A stretch of DNA of 64,000 nt, taken from CAMFLJ01 sp963702555. Lineage in GTDB: Bacteria; Actinomycetota; Acidimicrobiia; Acidimicrobiales; Acidimicrobilacustridaceae. The stretch spans positions 1-64,000 of the forward strand of contig CAVPCW010000008.1 in assembly GCA_963702555.1 (NCBI GenBank), read 5' to 3'. Made by a program: the position numbers and the translations under genes. Below, in pieces: positions 7,932-14,954 of this stretch (its first letter is position 1; each line of letters opens with the position of its first letter). Under the pieces are notes generated by a model that ran no database searches, was not told where the DNA came from, and saw only the letters and a list, made by a program, of their open reading frames with translations.

Positions 7932-8372
7932 TCAGGCCGCGCAGTCCTTGCAGGTGCCGAAGAGATCGAGGGTGTGGGTGCTCGCCGTGAACCGGTGCTT
8001 GCGGGCCGCGCCCGACAGGGCCTCGTCGAGCTGCTGCTCGACGTCCTCCGGGACGACGAAGTCCTCGATGGCCCCGCAGCTGGAGCAGATGAGGTGGTGG
8101 TGGTGGCTGCTGAGGTCCTCGGAGAGCTCGAAGGCGGCGTGGTCGTCGTTGGTGACGATGCGACGCACGACCGCGGCGTGCTCGAGGACGGCGAGGTTCC
8201 GGTAGACCGAGCTCTGGGCCATGCCGGGGCTCTGCTCGAGGATCGACGGCATGCTCAGCGGCCGCCCCGAGCCCTGGAGGACCTCGACGAGCGCACGGCG
8301 CTTCTCGGTGTACCGCTGGTCGTCGCTGCGAAGGCGGGCGGCGACGACGTCGTGGATCTCGGCCAGGTCCAT
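7932..8372 (-). CDS. zur: Fur-family zinc uptake regulator (Zur)
   Basis: A 146-aa metal-responsive repressor. The winged-helix part contains QSSVYRNLAVLEHAAVV (residues 53-69). The dimerisation domain has the HHHH motif (90-93) and two structural zinc CxxC pairs, Cys96/Cys99 and Cys141/Cys144, as usual in Fur/Zur. ATG 8372 lies 6 nt after a TATGGT hexamer, so the mRNA is probably leaderless. It is convergent with the second metal permease. Subfamily (Zur rather than Fur, Mur or PerR) is inferred from the zinc transport neighbours and the Zur-type boxes. Confidence 0.87.
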   Translation of the reverse strand: MDLAEIHDVVAARLRSDDQRYTEKRRALVEVLQGSGRPLSMPSILEQSPGMAQSSVYRNLAVLEHAAVVRRIVTNDDHAAFELSEDLSSHHHHLICSSCGAIEDFVVPEDVEQQLDEALSGAARKHRFTASTHTLDLFGTCKDCAA

Positions 8373-8378
8373 GCGAGA

Positions 8379-8384
8379 ACCATA
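8379..8384 (-). promoter_or_regulatory. -10 hexamer of leaderless zur promoter
   Basis: On the minus strand TATGGT is followed by TCTCGC and the ATG at 8372. The sequence just upstream has CGGATCCG as a short palindrome but no clear GAATGATTC core, so autoregulation is not shown. Confidence 0.5.
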
Positions 8385-8424
8385 GATGAGAACGGATCCG
8401 AATCGGTCCGGGCATGCCCTCGGA

Positions 8425-9711
8425 TCACCAGGGATCCTCGACCGGGCCGAACCCGTCCCACTCCTCCGGGCGCACGCCGCCCGATCCGGTGCCGGCAGGA
8501 TCGTCGTCCGGCCCGGACCCTTCCGGCTCGGCGCCGGCCGAGCCGGTGAGGAGGACGCACGCCAGGCCGGTGGTGACCGGCACGGCCAGGACCAGGCCGA
8601 TGCTGCCCACGAGGGTGCGCACGATCTCGACGGCCACGACCTCGCTCGTCGCCACCCGGCTCCACGGTCGGTCGCTCTCGAGGAACACCAACAGGAGCGG
8701 CAACGACGCACCGGCATAGGCCAGCACCAGCGTGTTCACCGTCGACGCGATGTGGTCCCGTCCGACACGGATCGCCGAGCCGTAGAGCTCCCGACGGCTG
8801 ACGTCGGGTCGGGCCCGCTTCAGCGCCATCACGGTCGAGACCTGCGTGACGGTCACGTCATCGAGGACGCCGAGCGCGCCGATGACGATCGCGGCCACCA
8901 GAAGGGCGCGGAGGTCGAGGGACTCATTGGTCACCCGGAGGATCTGGCTCTCGGCCTCGGCGAGGCCGGTGAGGTGGGTGAGCTGGACGAACACCTGGGC
9001 GAGCACGGCGACCACGAGGAGGCTGACGAGGGTGCCGACGAGGGCGACGGTGGTGGAGGTCCGCACTCCATGGGCCAGGTAGAGCACGGCCGTCGCGATG
9101 ACCACCGTCGCGGCCATGGCGACGGGCAGGGCCGGGTTCCCCCGCAACAGGGAGGGCAGCAGGAAGAGGAAGATCACGAGGAAGCTGACCGCGATCCCGA
9201 CGAGGGCCCGCAGGCCGGCCAGACGCCCGAAGGCGATCACGACCACGACGAACAGCACCGTCAGCGCAAGGAGGGGCACCCCGCGCTGGAAGTCGTTGAA
9301 CGTGTAGGCGACGGACGGGTCGATCTGCGGGTTGCGCAGGAGCACGACCCGGTCGCCTACATCCAGCTCGGGCTTCTCGAAATCGGTCTCGTAGATGCGG
9401 AAGCTGGCGACCGACCCGGAGGCCCGACCCGACGTGACGTCGGCGGTCACCAGCTGGCACGAGGTGAGCGCATCGGGGATGTCGAGGCTGATGCAGTCCC
9501 CGACCCGGACGGCCGTGACGGTCGCGTCGACGTACTCGAGCTGGGTGCCGGGATTCAGCTCGGGGCCGGGGCCGCGGGGCCACCACACGGCCATGGCCAC
9601 CAGCCCCAGCAGAGCGGTGACCACCACGACGGCCAGGAGGCCCCGACGCAGACCTGCCGCGTGGTCGTCACGGTCAGCCGAGCCGTGGTCGTGGGTGTGG
9701 TCGTGGGCCAT
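8425..9711 (-). CDS. YibE/F family membrane protein with His-rich N-terminus
   Basis: A 428-aa polytopic membrane protein. It starts at ATG 9711 with the metal-ligand-rich tail MAHDHTHDHGSADRDDHA, then one helix, an extracytoplasmic beta-rich domain (about 45-135, with Cys pair CISLD...SCQLV), and then seven or eight helices. Motifs such as GALGVLDDVTVTQVSTV and VNTLVLAYAGASLPLLL are characteristic of the YibE/F family. The C-terminus is acidic and Gly/Pro-rich. Family function is poorly known. It follows the 79-aa gene in the same direction, downstream of the Zur-like box at 10069-10077, which together with the His tail suggests a zinc-related transport or sensing role (inference). Confidence 0.85.
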   Translation of the reverse strand: MAHDHTHDHGSADRDDHAAGLRRGLLAVVVVTALLGLVAMAVWWPRGPGPELNPGTQLEYVDATVTAVRVGDCISLDIPDALTSCQLVTADVTSGRASGSVASFRIYETDFEKPELDVGDRVVLLRNPQIDPSVAYTFNDFQRGVPLLALTVLFVVVVIAFGRLAGLRALVGIAVSFLVIFLFLLPSLLRGNPALPVAMAATVVIATAVLYLAHGVRTSTTVALVGTLVSLLVVAVLAQVFVQLTHLTGLAEAESQILRVTNESLDLRALLVAAIVIGALGVLDDVTVTQVSTVMALKRARPDVSRRELYGSAIRVGRDHIASTVNTLVLAYAGASLPLLLVFLESDRPWSRVATSEVVAVEIVRTLVGSIGLVLAVPVTTGLACVLLTGSAGAEPEGSGPDDDPAGTGSGGVRPEEWDGFGPVEDPW

Positions 9712-9788
9712 GGGACCTCGGGTCGGGGCGGGCAGACCAGGCCAAGTTGAGCAGAACAGGGTGGCGCACCCGCGGCAGCCGGTCCGGC

Positions 9789-10028
9789 TCAGGCAGACCC
9801 CACCTCACGAGCGAGGGCACACGCGGAATCGATCAGGCCTCTGCTGAGCCGGGGCGTCGGCGGCAGTTGGGTTCGGGTCCGGGGATCGATGTGCACGACG
9901 TGCCCGTGGGCGTCGGTGACCCGCACGAGCCCGACGAGCTCGACCACCAGCGTGTGGGAGACCCGACCGTCGCAGCCGAGGATGTCCTCCCGCACGAGGA
10001 GATCGTCCAGTCCGTGGTCCATGCCCAT
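9789..10028 (-). CDS. Small hypothetical protein under divergent Zur-like promoter
   Basis: A 79-aa protein I do not recognise. ATG 10028 is preferred because GAGGAG ends 10 nt upstream; an in-frame GTG at 10037 is too close to that site. It has a compact beta-like core (SHTLVVELVGLVRVTDAHGHVVHI), one Cys and several His, and no signal peptide or helix. It lies between the YibE/F gene and the Zur-like box, in the same direction, so it is probably the first gene of a zinc-controlled transcript. The His and Asp in its N-terminus (MGMDHGLDD) could bind metal; this is speculative. Confidence 0.6.
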   Translation of the reverse strand: MGMDHGLDDLLVREDILGCDGRVSHTLVVELVGLVRVTDAHGHVVHIDPRTRTQLPPTPRLSRGLIDSACALAREVGSA

Positions 10029-10066
10029 GTCAGTCACGCTCCTCGTCGATCCGAGTGGACTTGCTT

Positions 10067-10079
10067 CGGAATGATTCTT
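10067..10079. promoter_or_regulatory. Third Zur-like box, divergent promoter
   Basis: GAATGATTC at 10069-10077 is identical to the core of the boxes at 3064-3080 and 3124-3132. It lies between the minus-strand 79-aa/YibE-F genes and the plus-strand FAD protein, two bases before the -10 hexamer of the latter. Confidence 0.72.
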
Positions 10080-10084
10080 ATTCT
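10079..10084 (+). promoter_or_regulatory. -10 hexamer of leaderless promoter
   Basis: TATTCT, six bases, then ATG 10091. A -35-like TGGACT sits 17 bp upstream at 10056-10061, so the Zur-like core falls in the spacer. This is the same architecture as at the CobW gene. Confidence 0.6.
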
Positions 10085-10090
10085 AGTCCC

Positions 10091-11332
10091 ATGAGCCCGA
10101 GCGTCCGCCAACCCTCGCCAGCCGCGATCCCGGACGCCGAGGTCGCCATCGTCGGCGCCGGCCCGCACGGGCTGGCCGCCGCCCTCCACCTCCTCGAGCG
10201 ACGTCCGCTCCTGGCGCGACCCGGAGGCCTGGCTGTGCTGGATCCCAGCGGCCGGTGGCTCGCCAGGTGGTCCGAGCGCTTCCGGTGCCTCGGCATCGAG
10301 CACCTCCGATCCCCCGGGGTCCATCACCCGGGCACCGACGCCCACGGGCTGTCTGACTGGGTCGTGCACGAAGGGAGTCAGACCGGCCTGCCCTACGACA
10401 TCCCGTCGGCCGGAGCCTTCGAGCGCTACTGCGCACAGCTCGTGGAGGAGGCAGACCTCGCGGATGCGGTGAGCCCGCGCGGGGTGGTCGACCTCAGGCT
10501 CGACGATCGCGGGGTCGAGCTGGCGCTCACGGACGGCGCCACCCTGGCGAGCGACCACCTCGTGCTGGCCGTCGACCCGGCTGAGCGTCGCATCCCCGCC
10601 TGGGCGGACGAGCTCCTCCACGACGGCGACGGCGACGTCGTCCATTCCGCCGACATCGATCTGCGAGCCGTCGAGGTGGACGGAAGGAACGTGGTGATCG
10701 TGGGTGGGGGCCTCACCGCCGGCCATCTGGCCGTGGGGGCGGCGGAAGCCGGAGCGAGCGTGACCATCGTCAGCCGACGAGAGATGCGGGAGCGGATGTT
10801 CGACACCGACCCCGGCTGGCTGGGGCCGAAGGAGCTCAACGGCTACCACGATCTGGACGACCCGGCGGAGAGAGCACGGGTCGCACTCGCCGCCCGCGAC
10901 GGCGGCAGCATCCCGCCGTGGATGTCGAGGCGCCTCCAGTCCCTGGAGGCCGACGGCGCTCTCCAGCGAGTCGAAGGAGTCGCGGTGCGCCGCGCCCGTC
11001 GGGTCGACGCCTCGATCGAGCTGCTGCTCGACGCCGATCAGAGCCTGTGCGCCGACGCCCTCTGGCTGGCCACGGGCAGTCGACCCGGGGTGACGGCTCA
11101 CCCGCTGACCCGGGCACTCGCCACGGCGGCGCCCACCGAGACCGTGGAGGGATGGCCCGTCCTCGACGAGAGCACGCTCCGCTGGCCCGGGACCACCGTC
11201 CACCTGATGGGGCGCATGGCGATGATCCCGCTCGGCCCTGCGGCTGGCAACCTCTGGGGAGCCCGTGTGGCCGCGAGCCGGATCGCCGACGCCATCGTCG
11301 GCTCACCGACGCTCGTGGGTACGCCGGGCTGA
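10091..11332 (+). CDS. FAD/NAD(P)-binding monooxygenase-like protein, Zur-linked
   Basis: A 413-aa soluble flavoprotein. The N-terminal dinucleotide fold VAIVGAGPHG (18-27) binds FAD. A second Rossmann motif, VVIVGGGLTAG (201-211), would bind NAD(P)H. WLATGSRP near residue 330 is the ATG-type motif of flavin monooxygenases. The layout resembles lysine/ornithine N-hydroxylases and FAD/NAD(P)-binding proteins of siderophore pathways, though a standard N-hydroxylase substrate pocket cannot be confirmed by eye. It has its own leaderless promoter next to a Zur-like box, so its product may be made under zinc limitation, for example in a zincophore or thiol pathway. The substrate is unknown. Confidence 0.75.
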   Translation: MSPSVRQPSPAAIPDAEVAIVGAGPHGLAAALHLLERRPLLARPGGLAVLDPSGRWLARWSERFRCLGIEHLRSPGVHHPGTDAHGLSDWVVHEGSQTGLPYDIPSAGAFERYCAQLVEEADLADAVSPRGVVDLRLDDRGVELALTDGATLASDHLVLAVDPAERRIPAWADELLHDGDGDVVHSADIDLRAVEVDGRNVVIVGGGLTAGHLAVGAAEAGASVTIVSRREMRERMFDTDPGWLGPKELNGYHDLDDPAERARVALAARDGGSIPPWMSRRLQSLEADGALQRVEGVAVRRARRVDASIELLLDADQSLCADALWLATGSRPGVTAHPLTRALATAAPTETVEGWPVLDESTLRWPGTTVHLMGRMAMIPLGPAAGNLWGARVAASRIADAIVGSPTLVGTPG

Positions 11333-11347
11333 CCCCGGGCCGCCGGC

Positions 11348-11887
11348 TCAGCCCAGGGAGCCGAAGGTGGCGAGCTCGTTGAACGTGCGCACCGGTGCCT
11401 CCACGACCATCGGGCCGGACCGCTCGAACACGATGGTGACGGTGATGACGTCCCCCGGGTCGAGTGGCGCGAGCAGGTGGTGGAGCATCAGGTGCCGCCC
11501 ACCCGGAGAGAGCGTGAGCGTGCCGCGCGCCGGCACCTCGAGGCGGCTGAGGTCGACCATGAACGAGCCGTCCTCGACACCGGCCGTGTCGTGGAGGGTG
11601 ACCGCGGCGCCGGCGTCGCTCGACGCCGACACCACTGTGTCCGGCCCACCGGCGTTGGCCACGATCACGTACACCGAGACCATGTCGCCGATGCCCCCGG
11701 GGGAGGTGGCTGCGGCGGTGACGCGCAGCCGGGGCGGTCCGACATCGGGCTCGGGCAGCACCAGGAGCACCCCGATCACCACGGCGAAGACGAGGAGGGC
11801 GATCGGCACGACGAGCCGACCCTTCCCCCGGCGCCGGGGGCCCGCGACCGAGACCGGCTCGCGCTCTGAGAGGTCGGTCGGGGTCAC
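11348..11887 (-). CDS. PCu(A)C-family copper chaperone, membrane-anchored
   Basis: A 179-aa protein with a basic N-terminus, one membrane helix (about 24-44) and an extracytoplasmic beta-rich domain. It shows the complete copper site H-x10-M-x21-H-x-M: His99, Met110, His132, Met134. PCu(A)C proteins carry Cu(I) for cytochrome oxidase assembly or copper storage outside the membrane. The start is GTG 11887. It lies just upstream in orientation of nothing obviously respiratory; the next gene on the same strand is an anti-sigma factor, 42 bp away. Redox or copper control by the sigma pair is possible but not shown. Confidence 0.85.
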   Translation of the reverse strand: MTPTDLSEREPVSVAGPRRRGKGRLVVPIALLVFAVVIGVLLVLPEPDVGPPRLRVTAAATSPGGIGDMVSVYVIVANAGGPDTVVSASSDAGAAVTLHDTAGVEDGSFMVDLSRLEVPARGTLTLSPGGRHLMLHHLLAPLDPGDVITVTIVFERSGPMVVEAPVRTFNELATFGSLG

Positions 11888-11929
11888 GGGTACCGGGTCG
11901 CCCGAGCGGGCACCGGGGTTCCCGTGGGG

Positions 11930-12631
11930 TCAGCCGGCCTCGCGCTCAATGCCCGCTGCGTCGTCGGGCTCGTCCGGTGAGAGGAGCCGCAACGACGGGG
12001 TCCCGTCGGGCCTCGCCGCAGTCGCCGCCCGCCTCGGATCGGGCAGCGGCCGAGCCAGCAGCCATACCAGCGGCACGCTCAGCAGCTCGGGGAGGTGGGC
12101 GGTCTCGTCGACCAGCGGTACGTGACCCTCGACGACGTCGATGAGCGCGGTGATGAACAGTGCGCCGGCCAGCACGAGCGTGACCGGGAGGATGGCACGG
12201 CCCCTCGCCGGCCTGATGACCACCAGGAGCAGGGCCGCGGCGTAGGCGATGCTGAAGGCCCCGACGTGGCGGGACTCGTGCACCGAGGGCCCCTCCTCAC
12301 CGAACAGCGCCGGTAGCGAGACGACCACGATGATGACGGCGACGAGGGCGAGCAGGCCCCGGACCACCCACCACCGACCAGCCCGGTCGGCCATGGCGTT
12401 GAGCTTGGTGACGTCTCGGGAGAGGTCTGGCATCTCGTCGGCCGGGGCGATGACGGCTGCCCGGCGCAGGCCGGCGACCTGGTCGCGGTAGCTGCGACAC
12501 GACGCACACGTCTCGAGGTGAGCGGCGATCAGGCGCGGGTCGACCCCCGGGTCCTCTCCGTCGGACTGCGCGGAGATGGCGGTGATCCATTCGCCACACG
12601 ACATGCCTTCGTGGTCGCTGCTCACCGGCAC
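11930..12631 (-). CDS. Membrane anti-sigma factor with zf-HC2 domain
   Basis: A 233-aa protein. The N-terminal zinc-binding anti-sigma motif HxxxCxxC is HLETCASC (His38, Cys42, Cys45), with Cys12 upstream as a likely fourth ligand. Four hydrophobic segments follow (about 87-110, 122-140, 145-165 and 175-195), so the sensor is membrane-bound. It is divergent from the ECF sigma gene 41 bp away, the common pairing in which the anti-sigma sequesters its sigma until the zinc site is oxidised or the membrane part is triggered. GTG 12631 is chosen (GGAA upstream); ATG 12604 is an alternative. Confidence 0.85.
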   Translation of the reverse strand: MPVSSDHEGMSCGEWITAISAQSDGEDPGVDPRLIAAHLETCASCRSYRDQVAGLRRAAVIAPADEMPDLSRDVTKLNAMADRAGRWWVVRGLLALVAVIIVVVSLPALFGEEGPSVHESRHVGAFSIAYAAALLLVVIRPARGRAILPVTLVLAGALFITALIDVVEGHVPLVDETAHLPELLSVPLVWLLARPLPDPRRAATAARPDGTPSLRLLSPDEPDDAAGIEREAG

Positions 12632-12672
12632 CGAGTTCCTGTTTGGGGTACGAACAGCGCGAGGATACGGCC

Positions 12673-13197
12673 GTGACGTCCCCCGACCCGCTGCGAGCCC
12701 TCCTCGACGCCGCCCGTGAGGGCGACGACGTCGCCGTGGCCGAGCTGGTGCGCCGCACCCAGCCCGACGTGTGGCGGCTCTGTGTGGCCCTCGGGTCCAC
12801 GGGCGAGGAGCAGGACCTCGTCCAGGAGACGTACCTCCGGGCCCTGCGCTCGCTCGGCTCCTACCGCGGCGATGCGCCCGTGCGGGCCTGGCTGTTGAGC
12901 ATCGCCCGCAACGTGTGCGCCGATCACGTGCGCCGCCGCGAGCGGCAGCGCCGCCTCATCGACCGGGTGCGCCCCCACCCGATGGACGCCGTCAGCCCGG
13001 CCCACGCCGCCATCGACGACCTGCTCGACACCCTCGGCCATGACCGCCGCGAGGCCTTCGTGCTCACCCAGCTCCTGGGCCTGAGCTACGAGGAAGCCGC
13101 GGCCGCGCTCGAGTGCCCCATCGGCACCGTGCGCTCCCGGGTGGCCCGGGCCCGCGCCGACCTCCTCGCCGAGGTCCGCCGCATCGAAGCCATCTAG
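12673..13197 (+). CDS. ECF RNA polymerase sigma factor
   Basis: A 174-aa sigma-70 family factor. Region 2 is visible in EEQDLVQETYLRALRSLGSY and the following Trp-containing helix (APVRAWLLSIARNVCADHVRR). Region 4 helix-turn-helix is LSYEEAAAALECPIGTVRSRVARAR. GTG 12673 is used; a TTG at 12643 would add ten residues without domain sense. It is divergent from the zf-HC2 anti-sigma. It is close in layout to SigC/SigK-like actinobacterial ECF factors, but the regulon is unknown. The 3' end overlaps the convergent secreted protein gene by 4 bp. Confidence 0.9.
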   Translation: MTSPDPLRALLDAAREGDDVAVAELVRRTQPDVWRLCVALGSTGEEQDLVQETYLRALRSLGSYRGDAPVRAWLLSIARNVCADHVRRRERQRRLIDRVRPHPMDAVSPAHAAIDDLLDTLGHDRREAFVLTQLLGLSYEEAAAALECPIGTVRSRVARARADLLAEVRRIEAI

Positions 13198-13829
13198 GCC
13201 GACCCCGCCTCGCCGCTCCGAGGACCCGGCGCGCGACGTCGGCCCCACCAGGCGAGGCCGGCGGCGAGCACCACGACGAGTGCAACCCCGCCGATGAGCC
13301 ACGGTCGTCCGTCTGCGCCCTCGTCACCGCCCGGACCGACGGGGTTCGGGGAGTCGGCGAACATCACCGGATCGGTCGGCGTGGCGGTGACGGCCGTAGC
13401 GGCTCCCTCGGCCACGGGGATCTCCGGCCCGAACGCGAACCGGGGGCCAGGGTCGTCGGCCCGGGCCACGATGATCACCGTGCCCGCGTGCAGCGATCCG
13501 GGGATCGGCACGTCGACGACGAACCGGTAGTCGGCATCGGCGTCGCCACGGGCGACCACGGGCCCGACACCGTCCTGGAGCACCACGACCTCGATGTCGG
13601 TCTGGGGCGGCCCGAGGACACCCTCGTCCCGGGGGCGGTTACCGGTGTCGTAGCAGTCGGTGCCCCAGTACTCCCCCGTCACCCGCACGACCTGGCCGGC
13701 GGCGACCGGTCTCACGTCGTAGGTGATCTCGGGGCCGACACAGTCCGCACCAGCCGCGCCGACGCCGAGGACTGCCGACGCCACAACGAGGCCAAGCACG
13801 AGGAACAGCGCACACGTCCGCATACCCAT
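13194..13829 (-). CDS. Secreted or anchored hypothetical protein
   Basis: A 211-aa protein. ATG 13829 gives a standard signal peptide (MGMRTCALFLVLGLVVASAV, cleavage near AGA-DC). The mature part is a single beta-sandwich-like domain with a Cys pair (Cys near DCVGPEI and TDCYDTGN) and strands typical of an Ig-like or CARDB fold. A C-terminal helix (PWLIGGVALVVVLAAGLAWW) is followed by a basic tail, so it is anchored with its domain outside. No enzyme motif is seen. Neighbours give no function. Confidence 0.7.
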   Translation of the reverse strand: MGMRTCALFLVLGLVVASAVLGVGAAGADCVGPEITYDVRPVAAGQVVRVTGEYWGTDCYDTGNRPRDEGVLGPPQTDIEVVVLQDGVGPVVARGDADADYRFVVDVPIPGSLHAGTVIIVARADDPGPRFAFGPEIPVAEGAATAVTATPTDPVMFADSPNPVGPGGDEGADGRPWLIGGVALVVVLAAGLAWWGRRRAPGPRSGEAGSA

Positions 13830-13888
13830 TCGACGTTGGCGTAGCCCGCCGGGTTCCCACGCATGCTGCCGCCACATCGCATGTCCTG

Positions 13889-13903
13889 GCGCCATCTTGG
13901 CGC
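13889..13903. promoter_or_regulatory. Inverted-repeat operator at vapBC promoter
   Basis: GCGCCA-TCT-TGGCGC is a perfect 6-3-6 inverted repeat directly abutting the -10 hexamer. That is the usual position for VapB-VapC autorepression. Confidence 0.6.
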
Positions 13904-13909
13904 TATCCT
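13904..13909 (+). promoter_or_regulatory. -10 hexamer of leaderless vapB promoter
   Basis: TATCCT followed by six bases and ATG 13916; adjacent to the inverted repeat at 13889-13903. Confidence 0.55.
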
Positions 13910-13915
13910 CGGACC

Positions 13916-14146
13916 ATGCCGAGCATTCAGGTCAAAGACGTCCCCGAGAACGTCCACACGACGTTGCGCCGTCGTGCAGCGGAGGCCGGCATGTCACTAC
14001 AGGAGTATCTGCTCGCCTGGCTCGAGCACGAGGCGAACACGCCAACCCTCGACGAGGTGCTCGAGCGCGCCGGCGGCAGGGCCGGCGGGCGCGCGCCGCT
14101 GCGGTCCGCGGCCAAGGCCGTGCGGGCCGACCGCGACGCCCGATGA
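13916..14146 (+). CDS. VapB/FitA-like antitoxin
   Basis: A 76-aa ribbon-helix-helix protein. The start PSIQVKDVPENVHTTLRRRAAEAGMSLQEYLL is the classic FitA/VapB Arc-type DNA-binding fold. The C-terminal half is basic and flexible and should wrap the toxin. It overlaps the toxin gene by ATGA. It binds DNA as a dimer, probably at the inverted repeat at 13889-13903, and neutralises the PIN nuclease. Confidence 0.88.
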   Translation: MPSIQVKDVPENVHTTLRRRAAEAGMSLQEYLLAWLEHEANTPTLDEVLERAGGRAGGRAPLRSAAKAVRADRDAR

Positions 14147-14532
14147 TCGTCGTCGATGCCAGCATCCTCGTCACCGGGCTGGCCGACGACGGGCCGGACG
14201 GAGACCTCGTCCGCAGCCGACTCCGCGGGGAGGAGCTCCTCGCACCTCACCTCATCGATCTCGAGGTGACCTCGGCCTGGCGAAGGCTCGCTGCTGCCGG
14301 ATCGATCGACGACCGCCGGGCGACGCTGGCGCTCAACGATCTCCGCTCGCTCCGGCTCGAGCGCGCCCCGCATGAGCCACTCCTCGAGCGGTGCTGGGAG
14401 CTGCGCGACAACCTCACGGTCTACGACGCTGCCTATGTGGCCCTCGCTGAGCTGATGCAGGTCGACCTGCTCACGGCCGACCGACGCCTGGCCGACGCCC
14501 CGGGGATCCGCTGCGGCGTCGAGGTGCTCTGA
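14143..14532 (+). CDS. VapC-type PIN-domain toxin ribonuclease
   Basis: A 129-aa PIN-domain protein. The four acidic residues expected for the Mg2+ site are Asp5 (VVDAS), Glu41 (DLEVTSAW), Asp95 (YDAAYVALAE) and Asp113 (LLTADRRLA). VapC toxins cleave specific RNAs, usually tRNA or rRNA loops, when the antitoxin is degraded. It is translationally coupled to the antitoxin. The target RNA cannot be predicted from sequence. Confidence 0.9.
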   Translation: MIVVDASILVTGLADDGPDGDLVRSRLRGEELLAPHLIDLEVTSAWRRLAAAGSIDDRRATLALNDLRSLRLERAPHEPLLERCWELRDNLTVYDAAYVALAELMQVDLLTADRRLADAPGIRCGVEVL

Positions 14533-14559
14533 CCACAGCGGACGGCCCCACCCACGAGG

Positions 14560-14949
14560 TCACTGCCGGTCGTGCTCGTGCCCGTCGCGCTGGTCGGGGG
14601 CGAAGGGCCATTCCTCGAAGCGGGAGCAGCGACCGCGGTCGTCGAGGGTGACCACCCAGAGATCGCGCCACCGCTCACCGTCGTCGTAGTCGACCTCGAC
14701 CCGCACGACGGCGGTGCCGCCCTGCTCGACGACGAGCTCGCTCATCATCCGGAACCCCTCGTCGGGGCCCTCGCGGCTCGCCTTCCAGAACCGGCCCAGC
14801 TCAGCCAGGCCCACGATCGGCGCCGCCCACGGCGAGGGCAGGTAGACGACGTCGTCGGTGAAGAGGTCGGCGAGCATCGCCGTCCCTACGGCGCGCCACG
14901 CCCGCTCGTAGCCGGCGAGCCATTCGGTCAGGACGTCCCGGTCGACCAT
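14560..14949 (-). CDS. SnoaL-like / NTF2-fold protein
   Basis: A 129-aa protein of the nuclear-transport-factor-2 superfamily. It starts with a helix (LTEWLAGYERAWRAVGTAMLADLFTDD), then VYLPSPWAAPIVGLAELGRFW, and a curved sheet ending WVVTLDDRGRCSRFEEWPF. Members are small enzymes or binding proteins; no catalytic pair is clear here. ATG 14949 lies 5 bp after the stop of the DegT-like gene, so the two form an operon. Confidence 0.78.
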   Translation of the reverse strand: MVDRDVLTEWLAGYERAWRAVGTAMLADLFTDDVVYLPSPWAAPIVGLAELGRFWKASREGPDEGFRMMSELVVEQGGTAVVRVEVDYDDGERWRDLWVVTLDDRGRCSRFEEWPFAPDQRDGHEHDRQ

Positions 14950-14954
14950 GGGCG

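Noticed and set aside
8385..8410. A Zur box for autoregulation of zur
   Set aside because: Only a short CGGATCCG palindrome is present; it lacks the AATGATT centre.
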